A stretch of DNA of 64,000 nt from Undibacterium_A arcticum (GTDB lineage: Bacteria; Pseudomonadota; Gammaproteobacteria; Burkholderiales; Burkholderiaceae_D), in NCBI RefSeq assembly GCF_042660705.1, contig NZ_JBHSUQ010000001.1. The stretch is one strand, 5' to 3'. The notes under the pieces are model-generated. The model searched no databases. It saw only the letters and a list, made by a program, of their open reading frames with translations, and was not told where the DNA came from. Shown here piece after piece: positions 34,183 to 42,372 of this stretch. Numbering within the stretch: position 1 is the stretch's first letter; each line of letters starts with the position of its first letter. Both the position numbers and the translations under genes were made by a program.

Positions 34183-34255
34183 TTTGAATGTCTGAAACTG
34201 TATTTCGCGTTGAACGCGAGGTGATTGTGCTCGGCGACCAGAGATACCGCGCAAG
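34183..34255 (-). pseudogene. DUF1302 C-terminal scar
   Basis: Between the Rieske stop and DUF1329 copy C one frame reads VSLVAEHNHLAFNAKYSF, matching the last residues of DUF1302 (RSYVTFNAKYSF-stop). Everything upstream is Rieske sequence, so the DUF1302 body has been lost and only its last codons remain. Confidence 0.55.
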
Positions 34256-34256
34256 G

Positions 34257-35350
34257 TCAATTACCGCCTGCCAATAGGCCAGCGAGGCGTTTCTGGGGCG
34301 CCGGGGCCACGCCGCGCACGGTGTGCACCCCCTCGACTTCGCGCCAGAACTCCGCGGCGCGATCCTTCGGGTGATAGAACTGGCGGTACCAGGTCCGAAC
34401 CTTGTGGATAGGGCCATCGTTGGGCAATTGCAAGAACTGGAAGGCAGGGCGCTTGTTGGCCCAAATCTCGAAGTCCTGAACCAGCGCCAGCCGGCTCGTC
34501 TCCTGGCAGGCGCGCGCGATGGCGACATCCGCTTCGCTCGCAACCTCGTGGGCCGACTTGACGATGAGGCCTTGCCAAGCCTTGATCACGCCGTCTTCGA
34601 TCGGGGTATGCATGATCAGCTGGAGCGCGTCGTAGGCGCCCCGAATTCGGGAGAAGAGGAGGCCGGGTCCCATGTACCAGGTGTCGGTCTCCAGCATCTT
34701 GTCCGATCCGACCATCGTCCTGTGTCCCCGCCCTGGTACTGGATACAGACGTGCCGTTCGAACACGTTTTCAAAGTACTCGACCGTTGATCCATGAATTG
34801 GGCCGAGGTGCCGAACGTCCGCCATGTTGTCGACGACTTCGATCGGATGCACGTTCAAGGTCCCGAGATCGTCGAGCTTCCAGCGCACCCAGGCCGGGTC
34901 GCCCCATTCTTCGATCGTCGGGAAGTCGTAATCCGGCTCGCCGCCTTCGGGGTCATGCCAGACGAAGATGCAGCCGTAGCGCTCGATCACAGGCCACGAC
35001 TTCACCCGCGCATTTTTCGGGATCGGCCCATTGAAGTAAGGGATGTGGTTGCAGCGTCCGTCGGACCCGAAGCGCCAGTTATGATAGGGGCAACGGATCG
35101 AATCCCCGTCGATGTGAAGCCCATCCTGCACGACATAGGACGTGCCGCCCTGCGCCAGGTGAGTACCCATATGCGGGCAGTAAGCGTCGAGCAGAACGAC
35201 GCGTCCGCTCTGGCCGCGGTAAAGCGCGAAATCGTTTCCAAAAAAGCGGACCGCCAAGGGACTGTCTTTCAGTTCGCTGGCATCCGCGATCATGAACCAG
35301 CCGCGCGGAAACGTGAACTCGCCAAATGCATAATCCTGAGTCGTAGCCAT
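34257..35350 (-). CDS. KshA-like Rieske non-heme iron oxygenase (one frameshift)
   Basis: Starts at ATG 35350 (MATTQDYAFGEFTFPRGW). The Rieske [2Fe-2S] ligands are in YCPHMGTHL and IRCPYHNWRFG, and the mononuclear iron motif is DNMADVRHLGPIHG; the C-terminal half follows in another frame. The shift is near 34720 (QYQGGD to MVGSDKMLETDTWYMGPG), a one-base indel. The full length of about 364 residues, and motifs such as ARVKSWPVIERYGCIFVWHD and the C-terminal VRTWYRQFYHPKD, match the KshA group (3-ketosteroid 9-alpha-hydroxylase oxygenase). It is clearly diverged from kshA at 42373 and may hydroxylate a different steroid or position. A reductase partner is not in the window. Confidence 0.83.
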
Positions 35351-35405
35351 GCTCGTTGCCCTTTTCAAATGCTTATTACAGTTGTCCACTCGTTGCCCAA
35401 ACCGG

Positions 35406-36029
35406 TTACCGCACGCGGATTTTCGGAATCGGTGCGCCACGCCGCATGGTCTCGAGGAATTTGTCCAAGGGCGCGGGCTGCGCGACCTGTGGCAAGCCCT
35501 CGGCAGGCCGATCCCAAAACTCCTTCCACGTGGGCCAAAGCGCATGCCAGGCGCCGTCGTAGGACTCACGTCCCGGCCATCGCATCTTGCGGTCGCCGAT
35601 CGGCGGCTTGTTCAAGTCGGTTGCATACCAGTAGCATGGAAGGCGGCGCCGAAAGTGCCAGCGACCATCGATGCGCTCATAGTCGTCCCAGTAGAGCATC
35701 TGCATGACGACCCACTCGGGGCCGGTCTCGTGCTCGTTTTTCGAATACACCACACCGCAGGCATGGTCGGCATCACGAAACTCGATGATGTGGCCTCCAA
35801 TATGATGGGCCGTCCCTGTGAACTGATTGCGAAGGGTCTCGTCCATCCACGTCTTGAAATGCGCGCGGCCCACCTTGTCCCGACTGACCTGGATGTCTGG
35901 CGCGAAGAGGTTCGCCAGCGCGTCCAGGTCTCGCATGTCCAGCGCCAGCGCGTACTTGGCTGGCAGCATTCGGATTTCCGAGTGGGACTCCAGTCGGTCG
36001 ATGCGCGCCACGAGATCATTACGCTCCAT
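35406..36029 (-). CDS. SnoaL-like (NTF2-fold) protein
   Basis: A 207-residue SnoaL-like protein: LPAKYALALDMRDLDALANLFAPD (Tyr26 and Asp31, the BaiE-type pair), GTAHHIGGHIIEF, then MQMLYWDDYERIDGRWHFRRRLPCYWY and a 60-residue C-terminal tail with several Trp. It lies between an SDR (nine-base gap) and the KshA-like oxygenase. Dehydratase or isomerase action on a hydroxysteroid is plausible. It could alternatively resemble a ring-hydroxylating dioxygenase small subunit fold, but KshA-type oxygenases do not use one. Confidence 0.75.
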   Translation of the reverse strand: MERNDLVARIDRLESHSEIRMLPAKYALALDMRDLDALANLFAPDIQVSRDKVGRAHFKTWMDETLRNQFTGTAHHIGGHIIEFRDADHACGVVYSKNEHETGPEWVVMQMLYWDDYERIDGRWHFRRRLPCYWYATDLNKPPIGDRKMRWPGRESYDGAWHALWPTWKEFWDRPAEGLPQVAQPAPLDKFLETMRRGAPIPKIRVR

Positions 36030-36038
36030 GCCATTCTC

Positions 36039-36824
36039 CTAGTCGGTAAAGTCGGCTGCACCCGGGACGAGTTCGCAGGTCTTGCCTCCGTCCACCACCA
36101 AGCCTGCGCCTGTGATGTAGGAAGCTTCGTCCGAGGCGAGAAACAGGATCGCGCTCGCGAGCTCGCGCGGTTCGCCGATGCGCTTGAGCGGCACGCCCCG
36201 CGCGGTGGCCGCCATTGCCGCTTCGGTGCCGTGGGCCTCCTGCGCCCATGGCGTCATCACCACGCCCGGGATCACCACATTGACCCTGATGTTGCTGCCG
36301 GCGCCCTCCAGGGCGGCGGTACGCGTGAAATTGATCAGGCCCGCCTTGGCGGCCGTGTAGGCCGCCATGCCCGGAGTGCCCAGTAGCCCGCAGACGGACG
36401 CCACGTTGACGATCGCCCCCCCGCCCTGATGCTTCATGTGCGGCAACACCGCCCGCGTGCCAAAGAAGGCGCTGTCGAGCGAAGCCCGGAAACAGGCATG
36501 CCACTCCGATGTCGGCTGTGTTTCGATCATGCCCCACGTCGCCGCCGCGGCATTATTGACGAGGATGTCGAGTCGGCCCTGCTTGTCCACGGTGGCTTCC
36601 ACCGCTTGCGCGAAGGCCGCCTCGTCGCTCACGTCGGCGCGCACCCAGTCCGCGCGCCCGCCGTTGTTCCGGATCGCGTTGACTTTGGCTTCCAGAACAT
36701 CGGCCCGCCGCCCGCAGATGACCACGGTGGCACCTTCCTGCGCAAACCGCTCGGCGGCTGCGGCACCAATGCCGGTACCGCCCCCCGTGATCAGCGCCAC
36801 CTTGTTTTGCAAACGTCCACTCAT
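36039..36824 (-). CDS. SDR-family oxidoreductase
   Basis: The start at ATG 36824 (MSGRLQNKVALITGGGTGIG) is set by GAGGAGA. The 261-residue protein has QGRLDILVNNAAAATWG, VNVASVCGLLGTPGMAAYTAAKAG (Ser, YxxxK) and TGAGLVVDGGKTCE. Arg-Arg in ICGRRADV suggests NADP. It lies between another SDR (28-base gap) and the SnoaL-like gene, in the FadD3-like operon. Confidence 0.84.
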   Translation of the reverse strand: MSGRLQNKVALITGGGTGIGAAAAERFAQEGATVVICGRRADVLEAKVNAIRNNGGRADWVRADVSDEAAFAQAVEATVDKQGRLDILVNNAAAATWGMIETQPTSEWHACFRASLDSAFFGTRAVLPHMKHQGGGAIVNVASVCGLLGTPGMAAYTAAKAGLINFTRTAALEGAGSNIRVNVVIPGVVMTPWAQEAHGTEAAMAATARGVPLKRIGEPRELASAILFLASDEASYITGAGLVVDGGKTCELVPGAADFTD

Positions 36825-36852
36825 TTTTGTCTCCTCATTGTCGTCTCCTTTA

Positions 36853-37680
36853 TTACAGCATGTACATCCCACCATTGGGCGCGAGGCTCTGACCGGTGAA
36901 GAACGATGCGTCATCGCTCACCAGGAACAGCGCCGTCTTCGCGATCTCGTCCGGCTCGCCCATGCGACCGAGCGGGACGGCTTGAACCAGCGCCTGTGCC
37001 CATTCGTCGGATATCGTCTTCATCATCGGCGTGTCCGTCGGCCCGGGACAAATCGCGTTCACCCGGATACCGCGCGGAGCGACCTCGCGGGCCAGGCATT
37101 TCGTGAATCCAAGCTGCGCCGCCTTCGAGGCACAGTAATGAACCCCGCCTTCACCGGTGAATGCGGCAGTGCTCGAGATGTTGACTATCGACCCTTTGAC
37201 GCCCGACTTGATCATCAGGCGAACCGCCTCGCGTGCGCAGCAAAAGGTCCCGAAGAGGTTGATTTCGACGACGCGCCGCCAGCCCGAGTCGTTCATGTCG
37301 ATAATGTGGTCGGGGTACACGCTGACCGCTTCGCCGCTGGCCTGCTGCTCGTAGCGCTGGTTGAGCCGCGCCATCAGCTTGTCGAATCCATCGCCGGGCG
37401 CCGCCCCGACCCCGGCGTTGTTCACCAGGATGTCAATGCGCTGGTAGCGCGCCTCGATCTCCGCGAAGAGCGTCCTTACCGCGGCGCCGTCGGCGACGTC
37501 ACAGTTGCGCGCGAGGCAGTCTCCCCTTGTGTTCACGGAGGCGATCGTTTCCTCGGCAGCGGCGAGATTGATATCAGCGGCGACCACGGCGGCCCCTTGC
37601 GCGGCGAAGAGCTGGGCGATGGCCCGTCCCATTCCCTGCCCGGCTCCGGTGATCAGCGCGACTTTGTTGGCAAGCTTCAT
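36853..37680 (-). CDS. SDR-family oxidoreductase
   Basis: A 275-residue classical SDR: TGAGQGMGRAIA, YQRIDILVNNAGVG, VNISSTAAFTGEGGVHYCASKAAQ (Ser, YxxxK) and TGQSLAPNGGMYML. A 30-residue insertion before the central helix (FDKLMARLNQRYEQQASGEAVSVYPDH) is longer than usual. Asp in VAADINLAA indicates NAD. Second gene of the operon beginning with the FadD3-like ligase. Substrate not determined. Confidence 0.84.
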   Translation of the reverse strand: MKLANKVALITGAGQGMGRAIAQLFAAQGAAVVAADINLAAAEETIASVNTRGDCLARNCDVADGAAVRTLFAEIEARYQRIDILVNNAGVGAAPGDGFDKLMARLNQRYEQQASGEAVSVYPDHIIDMNDSGWRRVVEINLFGTFCCAREAVRLMIKSGVKGSIVNISSTAAFTGEGGVHYCASKAAQLGFTKCLAREVAPRGIRVNAICPGPTDTPMMKTISDEWAQALVQAVPLGRMGEPDEIAKTALFLVSDDASFFTGQSLAPNGGMYML

Positions 37681-37809
37681 GAATTAACTCCTGGTTGGAT
37701 CGGGAGATCGCCCCGGCGCGGTGTGCCGGAGAGATCCGCCTGTGTCGTATGTCTACTAACCCGCAGACAGTGTGCCGCCCGGACGCGCACCGCGCATCGC
37801 CCGTTTGGG

Positions 37810-39372
37810 CTAACCCCCACGGGCTCGCAATGCATTCTTCACGACCTTCCCCGATGCATTGACGGGAAGTGCCTGCACGAACTCGACGCTGCGCGGCACC
37901 TTGTAGTTGGCCATGTGCTCGCGTGACCAGCGGATCAGTTCCTGCTCGTCGAGTTCCACGCCTTCTTTCAGGACGACCCAGGCCTTGCCGACCTCACCGA
38001 GCCGTTCCTCCGGCATGCCCACGACTGCAACCTGGGCGACGGCCGGATGCTCGCAAAGGAGGCGCTCGATTTCGGCTGGGTAACAGTTGAAGCCGCCGAC
38101 TATGAACATGTCCTTCAGCCGGTCGGTGATCCGCAGATAACCGCGCCGGTCCAGTTCGCCGATGTCGCCGGTGTGCAGCCAGCCGTCGCCATCGATCGCT
38201 TCGCGCGTGGCCGCTGGGTCGTCGAAGTAGCCGCGCATCACGTTGAATCCCCGAATCCACACCTCACCCGGTGTACCGGGCGGCACCGCCAAGCCGCTCG
38301 CATCGGCGCAGCGCACCTCGATCCCGGGCAATGCCCACCCGGCGGTCCGGGCGATCGTCTCCGCATCGTCGTCGGGCGAGCAGACGGTCGCCACGCCGCA
38401 GCATTCGGTCAGGCCGTAGGCGGTCGTCACCACACGAAAGCCGAGCTCATCGCGCATCCGTTTCACCAGTGCTGGCGCAATCGCCGCCGCGCCGGTCACG
38501 GCAACCCTCAGGCTGGACAGATCGATCGTCGAACGCCGGGGGTGGGCCAGCATGCTCAGGTAAAGCGTCGGGGGCCCCGGAAGAAAGGTGATTCGGTCCC
38601 GTGCAATGCGGTTCATGACCGCTTCGACATCGAAGATCTGCTCGGGATGGATGGTTGCACCGCACATCAAGCCAGCCAGCCAGCCCGCCTTGTAGCCGAA
38701 TGCATGGAAAAACGGATTGACGATCAGGTAGCGATCTCCCGTCCGCAGCCCCACGACTTCGGACCATGCCGCAAAGAGCCGAAGGTTCTGACCGTGCGTT
38801 GTCATCACACCCTTGGGCCGGCCTGTTGTGCCCGAGGTGAACATCAGGTCCGACAGATGCTGTGGCATCACCGCAAGTGCGCGCTGCTTCGCTTCCTCCG
38901 GAGGCGTCCGGGCGGCTTCAGCGACGAACGCCTCCCACGAGCATTCGTCGGGATGCGCGCCGCGCAAGACGACCACGCGCTCGACGCAGCTCGGCAGTCG
39001 GGCGGCTAACATGTCGGGGTAATGGACTCCGAGAAAATCGCCGATGCAGAACAGGACGCGGCTACCACTGCGGGCGAGAATGTCTGCCACCTCCGCACCC
39101 TTCATGCGGGTGTTGATCGGCACCAGGGTCGCGCCCACACTGTGCGCCGCGAGCGCTGCCACGATCCACTCCCAGCAGTTGGGTGCCCAGATGGCCACGC
39201 GATTCGCCGGTTCCACCCCCATGCTCATCAGGGCCCGGGCGGCCTCCAGGCGCAGCGCATCGAGCGCCAAATAGGTAAGCCTCGTCGGTCCGTCTTCGAT
39301 AGCGACACGATCGGCGTAGCGCTGGGCGACCGCGGAGATCAATCGGGGAATCGTTGGAATCGAAGGCAACAT
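37810..39372 (-). CDS. fadD3: FadD3-like acyl-CoA synthetase (HIP-CoA ligase candidate)
   Basis: ATG 39372 (MLPSIPTIPRLISAV) has GGAGA upstream; a longer frame is unsupported. The 520-residue ANL-family ligase has P-loop FTSGTTGRPKGV, the Y-G-L-T-E motif (TTAYGLTECCG), WLHTGDIGELD and the C-terminal lysine in NASGKVVKNALR. Long stretches resemble mycobacterial FadD3, which activates the C/D-ring propanoate HIP: VEPANRVAIWAPNCWEWIV, NPFFHAFGYKAG, ITFLPGPPTLYLSMLAHP and LKDMFIVGGFNCYPAEIE. It heads the minus-strand operon with SDRs, SnoaL-like, Rieske and DUF1329 genes. Side-chain activation of a bile acid is an alternative. Confidence 0.78.
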   Translation of the reverse strand: MLPSIPTIPRLISAVAQRYADRVAIEDGPTRLTYLALDALRLEAARALMSMGVEPANRVAIWAPNCWEWIVAALAAHSVGATLVPINTRMKGAEVADILARSGSRVLFCIGDFLGVHYPDMLAARLPSCVERVVVLRGAHPDECSWEAFVAEAARTPPEEAKQRALAVMPQHLSDLMFTSGTTGRPKGVMTTHGQNLRLFAAWSEVVGLRTGDRYLIVNPFFHAFGYKAGWLAGLMCGATIHPEQIFDVEAVMNRIARDRITFLPGPPTLYLSMLAHPRRSTIDLSSLRVAVTGAAAIAPALVKRMRDELGFRVVTTAYGLTECCGVATVCSPDDDAETIARTAGWALPGIEVRCADASGLAVPPGTPGEVWIRGFNVMRGYFDDPAATREAIDGDGWLHTGDIGELDRRGYLRITDRLKDMFIVGGFNCYPAEIERLLCEHPAVAQVAVVGMPEERLGEVGKAWVVLKEGVELDEQELIRWSREHMANYKVPRSVEFVQALPVNASGKVVKNALRARGG

Positions 39373-39863
39373 GACAAGTCTCCACGCAACTTTAGTTGAT
39401 GCGGCAATCCGCTCTGAGGGCGCGATGCCACCGTTTCTGTTGCAACCAATTCTGCTCTGCACTAAGCAACCGGGCATCGCCCGTTCGGGCTAGCCCCGAC
39501 CGGATCGCAATCGGTTCTTCATGATTTCCCTCCGACGCATAGCCGCTGCAGTCCAAACGGACGATGCACACTTCTGGCCGGCCGCGTACTTTCACGCAGA
39601 ACGTTGGACGCAGGCCGAGGGTTGCCACATCGCAAGAGGCACGCTGCGACCCGATCGTGTAACTCCAGCATCGCGCCGCTTGGCAGCTGACCTGTGCAAG
39701 AGGTAACATGCCGCAAGCCCTGTGGCACTCGCCGCGGCGAACAATCTCCCGGACCATGCGTGCGTCCGACATTTCCATTTCCATGCACATTGGGGGGCTC
39801 GTGAGCACTGAGCGGCGAACATTTCCAAACGATGGAGCCCCCGCGATCGGGGGCTGCGGCACT
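39373..39863. other. Divergent promoter region (fadD3 operon / LuxR)
   Basis: About 490 bases between the divergent ligase and LuxR-type genes, containing operator-like site 7. The LuxR frame stays open upstream of ATG 39864, so an earlier start inside this region cannot be excluded. No other gene was recognised. Confidence 0.5.
39547..39566. promoter_or_regulatory. Candidate operator (site 7)
   Basis: Reads TGCAGTCC-AAAC-GGACGATG; the right arm is identical to that of the perfect site at 43476. It lies about 175 bases upstream of fadD3 and 300 bases upstream of the divergent LuxR gene. Confidence 0.6.
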
Positions 39864-40991
39864 ATGACGCTTATCGATGAGTTCAGCCGCTTGATCGGGC
39901 TGATCTATGAAGGGCCGCTCGAGCCGGTTCCTTGGCAGCAGAGTCTCAACGCCATGCGCGAGCGGCTACATGCAAACTACGTCATCCTGGTTCTTCGGCC
40001 ATCCACCCCGGATGACTCGGGATTCATGGTGACCGCCGGAAACGTCACCACGCAAGCGGTCGTTTCCTATAGCACGAATTTCTATGCCCTCGACCCGTTC
40101 GTCGGACTCCCTCCGGATCAAATCGTCACGGTCCACGAAATCCTCGGCGAGGCGCGCTGGCTGGAATCGGCTTACTACAAGGAATATAACGCGCCCTACG
40201 ACGTGTTTCACGTCATGGGGGCCGATATTCACACGCCCGATGGTGCGGAATGCCGATTGCGCGTCTGCCGTCCCCGAAGCGCCAAAGAGTTCTCGGAAGA
40301 TGACAAGGCGTTGTGCCGACGGCTGTTGCCCCATCTGAAGCAGGCCGTGATCCTGCACGCGCACCTGGACCGCAGCGAGTGCGAACGCCAGCTCTACGCC
40401 GGCACGGTCGAGCGTCTGATGGTCGGCACGATCGTCCTCGACGAAAATGGCAAGATACTGCAAACCAATCAGGCTGCGGACGAACTGCTGCGGGAACGCG
40501 ATGGGCTGCGGATCGCCAACAAAGCGCTGGAAGCGGTGCACACGCGTGACAACCGGGAGCTGCAGCGACTCATCAAGGGGGCGCTCTCCGGACACACGAA
40601 ACCGGACCTGTCGGTGATCGAAGCCATTTCAGTCAGGCGCCCGTCCGGCAAGAGCAACCTTGGGATCGTCGTGCGCAGCGTTCCCATGGGCGAGTGGTCG
40701 GAGGGCAAGAGCAGGCCCGCTGCTGCCGTATTCATGCGCGATCCCGAGCAGAAGGCGCCGGCCTCCCAGGAGGTCATACGTCGGCTGTTCGACATCACGC
40801 CGGCTGAAGCCGCGCTCGCCATACAGCTCGCGAACGGACTCTCGCTCGATGAGGCCGCCGAGGCGCTCAACATCACGCGAAACACGGTCAAGGCGCATCT
40901 GCGTTCGATTTTTTCCAAGACCGGCGTGACCCGGCAGACCGAATTGGTGCGCATCCTGCTCAACAGCGTTGTGACCCTCGGGTATAAATAG
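39864..40991 (+). CDS. LuxR-type transcriptional regulator (TeiR/TesR-like)
   Basis: Intact regulator of 375 residues if started at ATG 39864 (MTLIDEFSRLIGLIYEGPLEPVPWQQ), the point where it aligns with the other regulators in the window. The sensing half has ANYVILVLRPSTPDD, YALDPFVGLPPDQ and VMGADIHTPDGAECRLRVCRP. The C-terminus is a GerE-type helix-turn-helix (ITPAEAALAIQLANGLSLDEAAEALNITRNTVKAHLRSIF). It is the only complete, unshifted member of the family here. It is divergent from the fadD3 operon with an operator-like repeat between them, so control of that operon and of its own gene is likely. Confidence 0.86.
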   Translation: MTLIDEFSRLIGLIYEGPLEPVPWQQSLNAMRERLHANYVILVLRPSTPDDSGFMVTAGNVTTQAVVSYSTNFYALDPFVGLPPDQIVTVHEILGEARWLESAYYKEYNAPYDVFHVMGADIHTPDGAECRLRVCRPRSAKEFSEDDKALCRRLLPHLKQAVILHAHLDRSECERQLYAGTVERLMVGTIVLDENGKILQTNQAADELLRERDGLRIANKALEAVHTRDNRELQRLIKGALSGHTKPDLSVIEAISVRRPSGKSNLGIVVRSVPMGEWSEGKSRPAAAVFMRDPEQKAPASQEVIRRLFDITPAEAALAIQLANGLSLDEAAEALNITRNTVKAHLRSIFSKTGVTRQTELVRILLNSVVTLGYK

Positions 40992-41145
40992 GGGCTCCAA
41001 TTGAATAGCCGCATCCGTCGGAAAGCGGCATCAGAGTGCCATAGCGGAAATGCGGGAGACCCACTTAACGAAAGGCGCGTCCATCCCATTAGAGCCCAAC
41101 AGCACACCACGGTCTGCCGACATTTAATCGACACCCGCAATCGAA

Positions 41146-42298
41146 TCAGCTGTCGCCGATACCCAGCGTGGCCACGCTGTTGAGTATGATACGCACCAGT
41201 TCAGTCTGGCGTGTTACATCCGTCTTCGAGAAATCGCCCGCAAATGTGCGCGTGCAGTGTTGCGGCGTATCCCTAACTCTTCGGCAGCCTCTTCCAACGA
41301 CAAGCCGTTTGCCAGCTGCATCGCCAGATTCGTCTCGGCCGGTGTAAAGCTGAATAGTTGCCTGACGATGTCATGCGGCGCTTGCGCCTTGTGTTCGGGG
41401 TCCCGAATGTAGATCACGGCCGCCGGCCGCGACGTCCCTTCCGACCATTCGCTCAACGGCACACTGTGCACCACCACACCGAGGTTGCGCAGTCCAGAGT
41501 TACGCGTGACCGAAATCGCATCCACCACCGCAGCTACTTTTTGATTGCCATGTCGCACCAAGGCGTTCTTGATCAGGCGCTGTAATTCGCGGTTATCCGC
41601 CGCGTGGGTCGCATGCGGCATGTTATTGGCAATCCGCATCCCGTCGCTGGCACGCAGAATCGTGTCCGCCATCGCATTGGTCTGCAACACGCGGCCATTT
41701 TCATCGAGAATGACGGTGCCGACCATCAGGCGATCCATCGCACCCGCATACAGCCGTCGCTCCGATTCAATCAGGTCCAGTTGCCCGTGCAGGTGCACCG
41801 CGCGCTTGAAATGTGGTAACAACAGCGTACAAAATGCCTTGTCGCGCTCGGAAAAATCGGGGGCATTCAGCGAGCGACAGACGCGCAGGCGACACTCGAC
41901 TCCGTCATCGGTGCGAATGTCGGCACCCATCAGATGATGGACGTCAACCGGCGCCAGAAACTCTTGGTAAAACGGGGATGCCACCCAGCGCGATTCGCTC
42001 ATGATTTCGCTGGTCGTCACCACTTTCTCAGACGGCAAACCGATGAACGGGTCCATCGCATAATAATGGCTGTGATAGGAAATCAATCCTTCCGACGTCA
42101 CGTCGCCGACAGTAACCATCAGGCCTTGGTCACCCGGTCTGGGAGAACGCAGAATCAGGGTCACATAATTGGCGCCCAGTTCGGACCGCATACGGCCGAG
42201 GATTTTTGCCAAGGAATAGTCTCGAGCAAGCCATCATAGATCGCCCCCACCAACTCACTAAATGTTTCTAATGGAAAATTCGTTACAGCATTTTTCAT
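41146..42298 (-). CDS. LuxR-type transcriptional regulator, copy 2 (two frameshifts)
   Basis: Parental copy of the regulator at 15118-16270, starting at ATG 42298 (MKNAVTNFPLETFSELVG) and ending at 41146 (GIGDS-stop), about 384 residues. Two short homopolymers break the frame: TTTTT at 42203-42207 (shared with copy 1) and AAA at 41231-41233, where copy 1 has AAAA and reads on into FSKTDVTRQTELVRILLNSVATLG. The domains are as in copy 1. It lies 75 bases downstream of kshA on the same strand, so the two are probably cotranscribed. This position supports a role as a steroid-responsive activator. Confidence 0.82.
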
Positions 42299-42325
42299 TC
42301 AGACAATTCCGTGCCAACCAATGAT

Positions 42326-42360
42326 CAGTGAAAATGACGATGCAGCCGTCATTTTCACTG
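42326..42360. promoter_or_regulatory. 13-bp inverted repeat between kshA and LuxR copy 2
   Basis: CAGTGAAAATGAC/GTCATTTTCACTG with a nine-base loop, 12 bases after the kshA stop and 28 before the LuxR start. No U-tract follows; it could modulate read-through from kshA into the regulator or be a protein-binding site. Retained in the duplicate at 16298-16332. Confidence 0.5.
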
Positions 42361-42372
42361 TCTACAGTTATG

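Noticed and set aside
192..41040. Similar strings near 192-210 and (inverted) 41021-41040 downstream of two LuxR genes (TGGCACTxTGATGCCGCTTT)
   Set aside because: Only about 19 bases, opposite orientations relative to the genes, and no further copies; could be common ancestry of flanks or chance.
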